The translations under genes were made by a program, and so were the position numbers. Shown here in pieces: positions 31,692-42,630 of a stretch of DNA of 64,000 nt. The notes under the pieces were generated by a model. The model searched no databases and had not been told where the DNA came from. It saw only the letters and a list, made by a program, of their open reading frames with translations. This stretch comes from Lepas anatifera (lineage: Eukaryota; Arthropoda; Thecostraca; Lepadidae), in contig JAOTON010001145.1 of NCBI GenBank assembly GCA_034440635.1, positions 80,945-144,944 on the forward strand, given 5' to 3'. The first letter of the stretch is position 1, and each line of letters starts with the position of its first letter.

Positions 31692-34600
31692 TCAGAAGAT
31701 AAAAAAGGGCGTAGCCCTCACACTCACATGCAGAAAAAAACATAGAGTACAAGCTATTACGTAGGGGGAATAAATCACATTGAATCCGACTTTCTTCAGG
31801 TAAAACATAGTGCTCGTGATTTCGACGGACGGATGCTCCCCCAGGAGCGAAACCAGGGTGGGGGATCCCGGCAAATATCGACGCCTTTCGATTTCGAAAT
31901 CCCGGCATTCGACCAGGACATGTCTTACAGATGTTCTGTCACCACAACGCGGGCACTCCGGCGGAGCATCACCGGTCAAGAGGTAAGCGTGTGTGGAGTG
32001 AGTGTGTCCCAGGCGAAGTCTACACAAAGTAACCTCCTCCCTTCTGCAGGTTGCACTGCTTGACCACAGCCCCAACCGAGGTTTCAGCTCCCTCAGTTTT
32101 CTACCCTTAGGGTTATTATTCCATCGCCGCTGCCATATTTCCGTGAGATGGTCACTAACTCGTGAGAATAGGTCAAAGTATGTAATTCGTATGCCACGGG
32201 GAGGGACTTCCCTTGCCGCTTTCTTAGCTGCTGTGTCTGCTCTCTCATTTCCAGTGACACCAGAATGACTCGGCACCCACGCAAGTGTGATGAGTTTTCC
32301 TCGGCACTCAGCCTGGTAAATCTTCTGCCTAATTAGAGGTAAAAGATAGGAGCTAGCTGCACTGTAGCTAAAGACCTGCAGTGCTTGCAGTGACGATAGA
32401 GAGTCGCTAAATATTACAAAGTAATTGTTTCTCGATCGCAGGACCTGGTCTAGGCAACGGAAGATAGCGTACAGTTCCGCTGTGAACACCGATGCATCTG
32501 GAGGCAGCGAGAAGCATTGTTCAGTATTGGCACCCACGAAGGCACAACCCGTGCCTTCCGCACCCTTAGAGCCATCCGTGTAGAAGACGGTGTGGTTCCG
32601 ATACCTGTCCGAGCAGTGTTCCATAAATGTCTGACGGATTTCCACAGGTACCAAGCCTCTAGTGGTGGCTACCAGCTCCTTGTCTATGGTGACTTTGGGA
32701 CTTAGCCACGGTTCCGAAGCTGGCCAGTGCGCGGGTGCAACACTCTCTAGATTGATGCCAGCCTCGCTCAGCCAGGTCCGAACTCTCACGCCAGGGTGTC
32801 GTGCTGAGGCGCGGGAACCTGTGTCAATACGGCGTATACGTCGGTCGTCAAAAAACGTGTTATATGCAAGGTGCTCAGTTGTCTGTTTAAGTCTCAAAGC
32901 GTACCGCATTGATATATACCGGCGGCGCAGGTCAAGCGGCATCTCATGCATATCCACGTGCAAGCTCACGACAGGCGACGTGCGAAACGCACCGCTAATA
33001 ATCCTTAGAGCCTGGTTTTGAACAGTGTCTAGCATTCGCTTAGCACTTTCGGGTGCGGAGTCATACACTGCGCACCCGTATTCCAGCTTGGATCTTATGA
33101 GGGATCTATAGAGTGCGAAAAGTGTCTTCCGATCCGACCCGTAAGTCATGCGTGTTAGAACTTTAAGGATGTTCAGGCAGTTAAAACATCTTTCCCTCAG
33201 TCCCTTAATGTGGGGAACGTACGTTAGTTTGCGGTCGAGCACAAGGCCGAGAAATCGTATCTGCTCTACCATTTCTATTGTGCGGTTTCCTAGCTTTAGC
33301 ACAGGGTGATCACACGCTTTACGCCTGTTGCAGAAATGCACGCATTTTGTTTTCTCTGTGGAAAAGTTCAAGCCGTTTTTTCCACTCCACTGCTGCAGTC
33401 GGTCGAGACATAGTTGCAGCTGTCTCTGCGCTGTGTTGGTGGAGGAAGTCGTCACCCATATGGAGAAATCGTCAACGAATAGTACACGGGATATGTTTGG
33501 CGGCAGAGTGTCACCTATATCGTTTACCATAACGGCGAACAAAGCCACAGACAGAACGCTGCCTTGGGCCGTGCCGTTCTCCTGCACGAGTTCGTCAGAG
33601 AGGAATGGTCCTATGCGGAATCTGAAGCGTCTGTCCCTAAGAAAGTTGGATAAGAACCAGCCCAAGTGACCTCGGACGCCCATGCCATGGAGCTTCTTTA
33701 AAATACCATACCTCCATGTCAAGTCGTACGCGCGCTCCACGTCAAAGAAAATGGCGATGGTGTGTTGTTGGTTCATAAAGCCCTCTCTGACAGCGGCGTC
33801 GAGTCGAATGAGATGATCGATGGTGCTTCTTCCCTGGCGGAAGCCACACTGTACGTTGGATAGAAGGTCATTACTCTCAAGAAACCACATGAGGCGAACG
33901 CCAACCATTTTCTCCAGGAGTTTGCATACACATGATGTTAATGATATGGGACGGAAATCCTCGGGTGAGTTTCCGGGCTTCCCGGGTTTCTGTATAGGTA
34001 TGATGATTGATTCATGCCACTGCTCAGGAAAGTCGCCGTTGGCCCACATAGCATTAAAAATGTCAAGGAGACACGCAAGAGATTGTTCCGGAAGGTGGAG
34101 AAGCATTTCATTCGTTATTTTGTCAGTTCCAGGCGATACGCACTTCAGACCTTTGCTTGCCGCCTCTATCTCTGCCATGGAGAAAGGTGCATTATACGGC
34201 GCGGAGTTATCACTGCCAAAATTAATCGGTCTGCGCTCTTCCTGTGATCGAAAACCCAGGAAGCTTGGATTTTGGGCTGCATTACTGCATCGGTCTCGAA
34301 AGGCCCGTGCCATCAGGTCAGCTACGTCCTGTTGGCTGGTGATTTTCTCACCGTTTGAGGTGAGGACAGGCGGAGGAGCGTGTCGCCGTTTGCCCTGCAG
34401 GCACTGTATACGGCTCCACACCTGTGTCGATGGTGTAAACCGATTTACCGTATTGACATAGGTAATCCACCATCTTTTCTTTGCGTTTAGAACGACCCGT
34501 CGAGCCAGCGCTCTCGCGCGTCTAAACGCTATTAAGAAAGGTGTAGTGCTGTGCTTCCTAAAGACTCGGAGGGCCCGCTTCCTGTCTAAAATTGCCTCAC

Positions 34601-35483
34601 GACACTCCTGATTCCACCAAGGAACGGGAGTTCGTTTGGGCTTTCCGGAAGTCATTGGGATAAAACTGTTGGCTGCCTGAAGGACCATGTCGTTGAAGCG
34701 TCTCACAGCTTCCGTTGCCGAGGCCCCCGCAGGGGAGTCCAAAGGGCCGCAGGCACCCCTGAAGCCCTCCCAGTTCGCCCGTCGAAAGTTCCATCGGCGC
34801 AATCGAGTCTGCAGGTCAGCTGAACGCGATAGGCGGATGGTGATAGGGAAATGGTCACTGCCATGAAGATCTTCGAGAGTACTCCAGTCAAGCTGAGATA
34901 GGAGCGAAGGCGAACAAACAGAGAGATCTATAGCAGAGAGCGAGCCAGAGGGCATAGTTAGGTGGGTGGCGCGACCAGTGTTTAGGAGACAGAGAGAGTT
35001 GAGGTGAAGGAAACGTTCAACCGTTCGGCCACGGGGGCCCGCACGATCCGAGGGCGCTCCCCATGCTGGATTGTGGGCATTAAAATCCCCTAATAGGACA
35101 AAAGGAGTGGGAAGTTGGTCCACAAGACTATTTAGGCTGTGCATGTCAATGTTGCCCCCCGGTGGGAGGTAGATAGAGCAAACCGTAATTTGGAGAGCGT
35201 TCAGGTTCACCCGGACGGCCACCGCCTGTGGAACCGTGGTCAGTCGTACAGGAAAACATGGTATAGTATGGTGGACTGCTACCATAACGCCGCCGTACGC
35301 AATGGTACTGCTGAAGACATCTTTTCGGAAGGTTTCGAAATGTCGCAAGTTGAGAGTTTTCCCAGGCGACAGTTTCGTCTCCTGGAGACATAACACAGAG
35401 GGGCTAAGTTCCGAACAAATGTTCTGCAAGTCAGTTAAGTTGGCCCTGAGGCCTCGGTAGTTCCACTGTAAGATGGAGTTCAT
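31692..35483 (-). CDS. LINE ORF2: endonuclease-RT-RNase H, intact
   Basis: A 1263-residue intact frame. The N-terminal APE-type endonuclease shows QWNYRGLRANLTDLQ, the catalytic LQETKL, GDFNAHNPAWG and GSDHFPI. The RT shows DFRPISLTSCVCKLLEKMV, GFRQGRSTIDHLI, GTAQGSVLSVALFAVMVND and the catalytic FVDD. RNase H shows FYTDGSKGAEGTG, ELYAIFRCL, IFSDSLSSLQAL and GNERADTAAKKAA, with WVPSHSG before the last. A C-terminal CPRCGDRTSVRHVLVEC motif resembles those of I-like elements. The protein would nick DNA and copy element RNA at the nick. A frame open over 3.8 kb beside a broken ORF1 is notable: either the copy is recent or ORF1 carries sequencing indels. Confidence 0.93.
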   Translation of the reverse strand: MNSILQWNYRGLRANLTDLQNICSELSPSVLCLQETKLSPGKTLNLRHFETFRKDVFSSTIAYGGVMVAVHHTIPCFPVRLTTVPQAVAVRVNLNALQITVCSIYLPPGGNIDMHSLNSLVDQLPTPFVLLGDFNAHNPAWGAPSDRAGPRGRTVERFLHLNSLCLLNTGRATHLTMPSGSLSAIDLSVCSPSLLSQLDWSTLEDLHGSDHFPITIRLSRSADLQTRLRRWNFRRANWEGFRGACGPLDSPAGASATEAVRRFNDMVLQAANSFIPMTSGKPKRTPVPWWNQECREAILDRKRALRVFRKHSTTPFLIAFRRARALARRVVLNAKKRWWITYVNTVNRFTPSTQVWSRIQCLQGKRRHAPPPVLTSNGEKITSQQDVADLMARAFRDRCSNAAQNPSFLGFRSQEERRPINFGSDNSAPYNAPFSMAEIEAASKGLKCVSPGTDKITNEMLLHLPEQSLACLLDIFNAMWANGDFPEQWHESIIIPIQKPGKPGNSPEDFRPISLTSCVCKLLEKMVGVRLMWFLESNDLLSNVQCGFRQGRSTIDHLIRLDAAVREGFMNQQHTIAIFFDVERAYDLTWRYGILKKLHGMGVRGHLGWFLSNFLRDRRFRFRIGPFLSDELVQENGTAQGSVLSVALFAVMVNDIGDTLPPNISRVLFVDDFSIWVTTSSTNTAQRQLQLCLDRLQQWSGKNGLNFSTEKTKCVHFCNRRKACDHPVLKLGNRTIEMVEQIRFLGLVLDRKLTYVPHIKGLRERCFNCLNILKVLTRMTYGSDRKTLFALYRSLIRSKLEYGCAVYDSAPESAKRMLDTVQNQALRIISGAFRTSPVVSLHVDMHEMPLDLRRRYISMRYALRLKQTTEHLAYNTFFDDRRIRRIDTGSRASARHPGVRVRTWLSEAGINLESVAPAHWPASEPWLSPKVTIDKELVATTRGLVPVEIRQTFMEHCSDRYRNHTVFYTDGSKGAEGTGCAFVGANTEQCFSLPPDASVFTAELYAIFRCLDQVLRSRNNYFVIFSDSLSSLQALQVFSYSAASSYLLPLIRQKIYQAECRGKLITLAWVPSHSGVTGNERADTAAKKAAREVPPRGIRITYFDLFSRVSDHLTEIWQRRWNNNPKGRKLRELKPRLGLWSSSATCRREEVTLCRLRLGHTHSTHAYLLTGDAPPECPRCGDRTSVRHVLVECRDFEIERRRYLPGSPTLVSLLGEHPSVEITSTMFYLKKVGFNVIYSPYVIACTLCFFLHVSVRATPFFIF

Positions 35484-35570
35484 GGGTTATAAAGGGAACG
35501 GGTCTGCGGGTCTGTGAACGAGCCGCTGGCTACTTCCAGTGTGGGCCTGGAGGGGGCCCATAAGGCTTCT

Positions 35571-37103
35571 TCAGGGGCCCGGGGGGAGGCCCAGTTTGCC
35601 TAGCCTCCCGAGCGAAAAAGCTCCTTTCGGTGCCGCTGGAGCAGGAACGAGCCCGGCTGACAGGAGCGCCGTCGCGTTCCTGGGGCGAGGCGGCGGGACG
35701 TTTTGTACCACCGCGTGCCGGCGCCGGGCCCTCAAAAGCCGCACGCAGTGTTTCCACTTGCGTGCTTGAGGTCGCAGTGACACTCGTGGTGCCCCTACCA
35801 GTAGGTGGGGGTCGGCGGCTGGTACTCCTATCGGGGAACGATGTCGCCGTTTAACCGTCGGGGCTTGCTTGCCAGCTCGGCCAACGGTTACCCAGTCCCC
35901 GGACTTATCCAGGGGCTCTGCGACCGGGGCCGAGTCCACAAACGGAGTGGCGGTCTGCTCCGGTCCCCCAGCCGCGGACACAGCCGGGGACGGGGGGACG
36001 GGGGTAGAATCCCGTCCCATCCTACCGCCACCGGCCGGGACCGGAGGCGGCAGAGGTGGAGGTGGCACTGCCTCCGGTTCGTGTGCCGGGGCAGCGGACC
36101 CGCCGCCCGGAGCCGAGGGCGGTGGGGGTGTGGCTGCCTCCGGCTCAGGTGCCGGGGCAGCGGGCTGATTGGTAAAAACCAGCCCCATCCTCCCTGCTAG
36201 GCGGATAAACTCCGCCACAGACAGGGTCCGGATGGCTTCGTCCCGCGTCATCACGCGGGCTGCTGTAGTACCTGCAGAAGAGGTTGAAGTCGCAGTTGCT
36301 GCGGTCGCTTACGGGGGCGGTACGATTTGCGGGGGTGAGAGACCTCATAAGTCTCTCTGGCCTCTCGGAATGTAAGGTTCCTAGACACCTTGAGAGAGAG
36401 GATTGCTTTCTCCCGCTTAAAAGCAGGGCACTCCTTGTCATATACAGAGTGTGTCTCTCTGCAGTTCACACAGTGTGGATATTCTTTGCTGCAGCTACTT
36501 TTGTCGTGTCCTTCACATCCACACCAGCTACACACTTTTTCCCCCGACACGAAGTGGAAGTGTGGCCGTATCGTTGGCAGTTGAAACAGCGCATAGGGTT
36601 TGGCACATAAGGCCTCACCCCTATCTTCACATATCCGACAATTACGTGGTCCGGCAGATCAGTTTTATCAAATGTCAATGTCACAGTATCCGTTTCTACC
36701 AGTTCACCGTTTTTCCTAAACTTCATCTTTTTGCTCCTACGACTCCGAATTCGCTTAAACCATCTACGATGTCCTCTTCAGACACATCTCTCAGTTCTGT
36801 GCAGCGGATTACGCCCTTGGAGAAGTTTTTTGTTAGGTGCGCAGAGACAGTCACGTTGATGGTCACAGTTTGTTTACCTTCCAGTCCTCGCTTGGTATAC
36901 GTCAGGGTCCTTATAGCTAGAGCACGTTCCGCGTCCTCGTGCCTCAAGAATTCAACCTCAAGTTGTCCGTCACGAAGGCGATCACACCGCTTTATCCTAC
37001 CCAACCGGTCACAAGCTTCTCGACGCTGGAAGGGCGAAAGCGATGATAGAGGGGCGTCCCGTCCGCGTATCACCAGAACTCGAGGGCAGGAGGGTTTTGG
37101 CAC
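35571..37103 (-). pseudogene. LINE ORF1 (Gag-like, three zinc knuckles), frameshifted
   Basis: The reading moves through three frames. 37103-36723 is the N-terminal domain (PKPSCPRVLVIRGRD; RRM-like DGQLEVEFLRHEDAERALA). 36726 onward carries the first knuckle CFNCQRYGHTSTSC, and a shift follows immediately. 36550 onward carries CSWCGCEGHDKSSC and CVNCRETHSVYDKEC. Another shift near 36250 leads to a Pro/Ala/Glu-rich tail (to 35571). Three CCHC knuckles in a row are typical of I/Jockey-type ORF1 RNA-binding proteins. At least three shifts interrupt it, while ORF2 is clean. The stop at 35571 lies about 90 bp before ORF2. Confidence 0.8.
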
Positions 37104-38281
37104 AGGTGCCGGGGGGATGGGTTTGTAGGTTGTGGAGTATCCATGGAAGTGTTGTTAGGTTCAGCCAGCCACGTGCGCCCCCCTTCCAACGAGGGTGCTA
37201 CAGGGCGAAACGACGCACGGGCTGGCTATACGGGGGAGACGCCGCCGTTACAGAGGGGGGAGAGAGACTCACCAAACCCCCACTGCCCCGACGACGGTCC
37301 CCCTTGCACCTAGCCTGGACGACCCCGGGCGGGGCGCGGACACCCCCTCCCTCCCCCGGGTGAAGTCGGGACCTCACCCAAGGAGGGAGGGGCAGCCGAG
37401 CCCCACCAAAGGCCGACAGACTTTTACAATGCTGCTACTCTTGTCGATGCCTTCAAGAGTTCCCCGCCCTTGCGGAAATCCAGACCAAAGTAGAGTGTTG
37501 CTAGAGGCACACGAACCATAACAGCGCCTACCTCAGCTCAGCTACCAGGACTCCTTCATCCCGGGGTACGGGTCGGTGCGCGGCTCACCTTAAAAAGACA
37601 GGCGCCCCCACACGGCCTCATCGGAGCAGGCGACTACCACCTGCTCGTCACAACTGATTCCCGGCTGGTCCGAGAGAAGCGAGCCCCCGGCTTGCAGGGC
37701 CGGCGATTAGAGGGATCCAGTCGTCAGCCACACGAGCCGGAGGCCCACGTACACCCAGACCATCCAGGAATCATAGGCACGTGCGGGGACGCCCATGACA
37801 CTGGGAAAAAGTGGGTAACTGGGAAGTTATGGGTTGGAAAAGGAAGAGGGTCGGTCTGCGCTGCCCAGCCCAGCCGCGCGCCGCACGCGACCGAGGTGTC
37901 CACACTAAAGACGAGCAAGAGTGCACACATCCCCGCCACCCACGGAGACACGCCGGGCCAGACATCGCAGACAGTGGATAGGAGGGGTATTTAGGAGTGG
38001 ACAGAAAGGATACGGGTGGAAAGGCATGGATACACAAGGAAATAAGGAAAGAAGAGGAAAATGAACAAGGAGTTGGTGGGATTTGAATTTAGGGAAGGCC
38101 AGGAAAGGATGAGGATGAGGATGGCAGTTTCGATTTGGCCTCTCGCCCGAAGGCGGGGGCGAAACCCATCCTGCCAACTGGGGTCGCGGGTGTCGTAACA
38201 TCCCGTACCCAATTGTCCATGTGCCGGACCAGTCAGCAGGTGCCAACAAGTCGGGCAGATGAAAATTGGTCCCCTGCGGGG

Positions 38282-38291
38282 GCATCCAAAG
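38282..38291. repeat. Target-site duplication of the I-type LINE, right copy
   Basis: GCATCCAAAG, identical to 31506-31515. Confidence 0.92.
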
Positions 38292-38989
38292 CTTCCCCAA
38301 CAGGGATGTTTCCATACAAGTTGGTGACATCCACGCTAAAGACGATTGTACCAGCTGGGAAGCCCGAGGGAAACAGTGCGAAGGCGGTCAAGGTACTCGT
38401 CTGTGTTTTTCAGATGTGCCGGGACAAACGGGAGAAGTTGTGTTGTGATGCGCTCCAGGAGCCAGGTAAATTTGTCTAACGGATCTCCACAAGCAGAGAC
38501 AATAGGGCGAAGAGGTACGTCTGGCTTGTGGTCCTTGGACAACCCATACAGTTCGGCTGTGCGGGAACATTGTGGGATTAGTGCTCTCAGAACGCCGTTT
38601 GGCATAATGTCATCCAAAACAGCGTGCATAAGGCGCTTAGTCTTTGATTCAATTTTACTGGCAGGGTTTCTGGGCACTCGCTCATACGCCGAAGTAGTGA
38701 CCTCCATCTTCCGTACGTAATCAGCCTTGTTCAGGAGGACAAAACCCTTGAACTTGTCAGAAGGCTTCAGGACGACGTCGGAGTTCTACCGGAGGTCTGC
38801 CAATCCTTGCTTCTGAGCCAAAGTGAAATTCGGCTTCTGAGCCAGGCGATGATTCTTATAAGCGCCAATGAGTTTGCGCTTTAATTTCACGTGCGAGCTC
38901 TCGAAACAGACATACACACCACAAACCAAAGCAATAGAGAAACTAGGTAAAACTTTGGCCGGATTTAAACAATGGACCAATGGGTGCAC
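38282..38989 (-). pseudogene. Penelope-like RT, N-terminal part
   Basis: The minus strand reads KRKLIGAYKNHRLAQKPNF, a TAG near 38785, then VVLKPSDKFKGFVLLNKADY, YGLSKDHKPDVPLRPIVSAC and SDVTNLYGN-type RT wording that continues only after a frameshift near 38370. SKDHKPxxPLRPIVS is a strong Penelope/telomerase-like RT block. The first residues before about 38900 are uncertain, and no ATG is clear. The sequence stops at the LINE target duplication 38282-38291. Confidence 0.82.
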
Positions 38990-38995
38990 AGTTTG

Positions 38996-40108
38996 ACAGA
39001 TGTTGGAGGCGGGGCCTCGAGACCACCTCGAGACTAGTTTTCTTTTACATAAGCATTGAATATGAAAAATCGTTACAATTTGGATTTTTCTAATTTAATT
39101 GATAAACAAATATTTTATCCAAAAAATCCAAGATAAAGCAGTTTCTTTGCTGACTTGGTAGTCTTGGTAAGGGGGTAAGCAATGCAAAGAAAATGTCTTG
39201 CTCGTGCTTGAACCCAACACTGTACCACGAAAAATTCATTATTCTCCTTAATTTTGAGATAGTTTATCATTTTTATGTTTTCAAATTATGTTTTCTATTA
39301 GTTCTAGAATATCTAAGGTAAATTTAATGAATATGTTGTTGTAAAATATAGAGATTAAGTGAAGCCAAATCAAGTTCATTAATTGGCATCTTTCAAGACC
39401 AAGGAACCGCGCGCAAGTCAGTCGCGCCATTTATTTGCCGACACATGTGCCCACCATTGTTCATTTTTGTTGTTTATTGCCGCAGTTTATAATCTATGTT
39501 CAACTGCCCTGGCAAGGGCGATGTATATTGCAGCGTGTGTGTGTTGTCTTTTCTATAGCAAGTTTGGGGAGTGATTGTCAATATTTTCAAAGTTACTTGA
39601 TTGTCCAGGTTTGTGCTCATGGCAATTAGTCGCACAGGTAAAGGTGTGGTTCTCGTCCCTAGAAAGAAGCGATGGGGCTGCCGAAGAAAATATTCTGGAA
39701 TGAAGGGGAGGCCAAGGGAACAGTACTTGCTTATGCAGTACTTAAAATACACCTGCAATATGCAGAGTTCAAATGTTGCACTAAACATCCAGCAACGATG
39801 CATCTGTTTCTTTCCAGCCATGCATGGTAAGTGGTCAAGTTTCCTTTTCCATGCTCAATGATATGCTCTCTTGAGTACGTAGGTATAAAATCCATGTCTT
39901 GGTGCTCCACACTGAAATTGAATTTGTGAAGTTTATCTCTGATCAGGTCAAGTGGTAAATTAGTGTCAGTGGCTAGTTAGCAGTGTGCAGTAGTTTGGTT
40001 TGTCTGTCAATAATCTGGGGACGGGTACTGGCCATGCTATGCTGTGTGACATGGTTGATATGTTTATGAAGCTGTCATAACACAGTGGGTTCATACTTAT
40101 TTGGATGT
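38996..40108. other. No gene supported
   Basis: AT-rich sequence. The open frames at 39383-39861 overlap on both strands without recognisable motifs. The right edge is the gypsy target duplication at 40109-40113. Confidence 0.45.
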
Positions 40109-40140
40109 AATGTTGTGACAAAGATTTTGCCAGTCTTTAA

Positions 40141-40982
40141 CACGCGCATTGACGGGGGGGGCGGGTACCCGCCCCCCTCGGGTTTTTCGGAGATAGCAGA
40201 AAAACGGCGGCGCGTAGCGCCGCCGTACTTGGTATACCTTTTCCCTCATCATTTTTACAACTTCTGTGAAAATTTTAAGGTTAGGTCATCTCAGGTCAGG
40301 TCACCATTACAGGTCAAGTGACCCGACCTCAAAAAAAGTTTCAGATGGCATAAGTCGAAGCAGGGTGAACTTATCCGATTGAAACTCATATCACATAATG
40401 GCCCCACCGAGTTCTCTAAAATATGTTCCGGTATTTTTGATATCGATGACCTAAGGTCAGGTACGAGGCATGACCTCTCCATTGGAAATACATGGGAAAA
40501 ATGGTTTTTACGGAATAACTCAGTAACGGATGGTGATAGAGCATTTATTTTAGCTGCATTAGACTCGCCTGGGCTTTGCGGTTCTAATGATATGCATTTT
40601 ATATAATTTGACCCTGACCTGACCTCAGGTCAGGTCAAATCCTTGATTTGACCTAGCAAGGTCAAATTATATATCATTCGATTCGGCTTGCTAAGAGGAT
40701 TCATATAGTTCAAGTCGTTTTGCTCTATCTTTACTTGTTCAGATTTAATGGCCGAAAAACTGAATTTACATGTTATCCCTATGACGGGCATGTTTTGACC
40801 TCTCGTGACCTTAAATGTGACCTGACAAAAAAATGGTTCAAATGTTTTCGATGGAGAAGTGGATGGGCAGCCCAACGCCGTTTACCGTTTTTCGCTACCT
40901 ACCGTGGTTCTCGAGATCTTAGGGGGGCGGGTACCCGCCCCCGTCAATGCGAAGGTGGCTCAGACCCCCGTCAATGCGCGTG
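40141..40982 (+). mobile_element. TTAA-flanked miniature element, family B, copy B4, inside the 5' LTR
   Basis: TTAA at 40137-40140 and 40983-40986. The 3' LTR has the empty site with a single TTAA at 53423-53426, which proves a 4-bp TTAA duplication. The ends are CACGCGCATTGACGGG and CCCGTCAATGCGCGTG with GGCGGGTACCCGCC palindromes; the left side also has GGCGGCGCGTAGCGCCGCC. I count 16 exact AGGTCA/TGACCT hexamers in 842 bp. At 40615-40637 two overlapping TGACCT face two overlapping AGGTCA across one C. No coding sequence. Confidence 0.97.
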
Positions 40983-41411
40983 TTAATTAATTCATAAATT
41001 TTAGTATCAATTATTCGACAGAATTGTCTCATCTGAATTCATTACCCACCAACATGCTCTCGTCAGGCTGTGTGCTCAGTCTTGTTCCCATGCACGAGCG
41101 TGTGAACGCCGGCGTACCATTCTGTGAACGCCCGGGTTATCTAAGATGGCTTTTAGTGGTATCAAGCGGCTCCCTCTGATGTCTAATGGACACCTGCGCT
41201 GTACTGTATGGCATTGCCTTTTTATGTCTCAGAGTCCATCTGAGTTCCCAGCGACAGTGATAGGCGGCCCCTTTGTCATATGCCGCATGCATTAGTAGCG
41301 TCCGTCGGCTGTGACTGAACCTCCGTGTGAAGCCAGGCTTGTTTCATTAATGTTATCGAGATGTATCCTTAGTGTAAGTGCTGCCGCCTTTGATATTAGC
41401 CGCCGCCGAAG

Positions 41412-41419
41412 TATATAAA
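41412..41419 (+). promoter_or_regulatory. TATA box of the LTR promoter
   Basis: TATATAAA in GCCGAAGTATATAAACCCCC, conserved in the 3' LTR at 53852-53859. A transcription start about 25-35 bp downstream would define the R region. This is inferred from position. Confidence 0.6.
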
Positions 41420-41578
41420 CCCCCCGTGTTTTGTCAATAGCAGGTCAGTATCAAGCCAGTGCCAGTGTTAGCACGAGCCTCAGTGCAACGCTCAGTAGAC
41501 ACTGTTGTGACAGCGAGTAGATAAATGTAACATTGTGAAGAACTGTCTTGGTAGAGTGTTTGGTCTAAAAGCTAAGTC

Positions 41579-41582
<4 letters not shown>

Positions 41583-41616
<34 letters not shown>
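41583..41616. repeat. (TA)n microsatellite inside the LTR
   Basis: Present in both LTRs but shorter in the 3' LTR (about 54023-54050), which accounts for most of their length difference. Confidence 0.9.
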
Positions 41617-41621
<5 letters not shown>

Positions 41622-41727
41622 TCCGAAGAAGCTGCCTGTCTATCGCAAACACAACAAACTAGAGGTCCGCCATTACGCCACGCACTCACAGCCAGGCCCA
41701 AGAACAAGTCTTGGCTACATATTAGCC

Positions 41728-41745
41728 TGGTGCCGTGACCTTCGG
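41728..41745 (+). promoter_or_regulatory. Putative primer-binding site
   Basis: TGGTGCCGTGACCTTCGG lies 8 bp after the 5' LTR. TGG at its start matches the complement of a tRNA CCA end. The priming tRNA was not identified. Confidence 0.6.
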
Positions 41746-42531
41746 ATTGAATTACATCGGATCAAGTTACACTCCGAATTTTGCAAGTTTGGATGTTCGT
41801 GACCAACTTCAAGTTTCTCTAAGCCACGAGACTTAGAAAGATTTTTTGACTTAGCAAGCTTACATTGACCATTCACAACTCTACCAAAACATCACTTTGA
41901 GTCTAAACTATTAGAGACTCAGTTTGTCAACAGAGACCCAACTACCATCTAATTCGCAAGTTTCGCCTCTGGAAACACCATTGGCAAGAAAAAATTTCGT
42001 GTCTAAGTTCAAAAACAGCTGTAAAAGCCATAAAACTTTTTTCTCAGTAGCCGTCCATACGACGCCGCTGCCGCTGTTACGCAACCAACCCGTGCTGCAG
42101 CCGGCCACCAACGAGACCTGACGTCGCACAGCGCTGCCCGCTCCTACGTCATCGGTTGCATTACTCAGCCGTAGCTGGACCGCCTGCCCAACACTGGTGA
42201 TTCATCAGCCGCTACACTAGTCGCCGCGCGCCTAGCACGCTCCACTGCCAGAGACGTACACAGGAAAAGAAGTGTGTCAACATCCAACTTTAGTATATAC
42301 AACCCATATATTTTTGGAATCCGCATGGTCTCAGGAATACTTCTATCTGGTTTTTAGAACTCTACGCGGGTTCTGAAAAATCTTCATCCAGCTTTAGTCT
42401 ACCACAACTCATCTAGAACTTCAAGTTTTCTTCAAGTTTCATCAACATCTCTACTAGTACGCTAATTCTTCGAGTTATTGGCCGACTTCTCCACTTCAAA
42501 AATAGTCTACCACCACTTCAAAATAACGTTT

Positions 42532-42630
42532 TTCAACGCTTCCAAAAGTTTTCAACGCTTCCAAAAGTTTTTCAACGCTTCCAGCAGTTTTTCAACGCTA
42601 CCGAAAATTTTTCAACGCCACTAGAAATTG
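42532..42630. repeat. Short tandem repeat in the gypsy leader, five units of 19-20 bp
   Basis: TTCAACGCT recurs at 42532, 42551, 42571, 42591 and a variant at 42611, separated by TCCAAAAGTTT-like spacers. It sits in the untranslated leader upstream of gag. Confidence 0.85.

Larger units (their letters stand above)
31516..38281 (-). mobile_element. Full-length I-type LINE inserted in the Penelope-like RT
   Basis: The 6766-bp element is bounded by the exact 10-bp duplication GCATCCAAAG. On its own strand the order is: a 5' untranslated region (38281 to about 37104), a frameshifted ORF1 with zinc knuckles (37103-35571), an intact ORF2 (35483-31692), a short 3' region, and an (ATG)n tail next to the duplication. 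ORF2 has endonuclease, RT and RNase H, the I-superfamily arrangement. The interrupted host sequence is recognisable on both sides as Penelope RT (NLYGNIPVGEALDA on one side, LDAVESLLERHRSINTYG on the other), so the insertion is younger than the PLE. Confidence 0.93.
30030..38995 (-). mobile_element. Penelope-like element, split by an I-type LINE
   Basis: On the minus strand, RT N-terminal sequence lies at 38989-38282. RT catalytic and C-terminal sequence, then a GIY-YIG endonuclease, follow at 31515-30292. Between them sits the 6.77-kb LINE. The 3' region (about 30040-30290) contains GACGACGGTCCAAGACTGAA, which I read as PLE 3' sequence. Lesions include a TAG near 38785, a frameshift near 38370 and another near 30830, so the element is dead. 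Outer ends are approximate; no terminal repeats were resolved. Confidence 0.85.
40114..41719 (+). repeat. 5' LTR, interrupted by element B4
   Basis: Starts TGTGACAAAG and ends GGCTACA. Without B4 and one TTAA it is about 760 bp, matching the 754-bp 3' LTR. Differences seen against the 3' LTR include GCCAGTC/GTCAGTC near the start, AAGATGGC/AAGACGGC, GAAGTATATAA/GACGTATATAA, and homopolymer or (TA)n length. Confidence 0.95.

Noticed and set aside
35530..37521. Plus-strand Pro/Arg/Gly-rich frames
   Set aside because: Shadows of the GC-rich LINE ORF1 on the minus strand.
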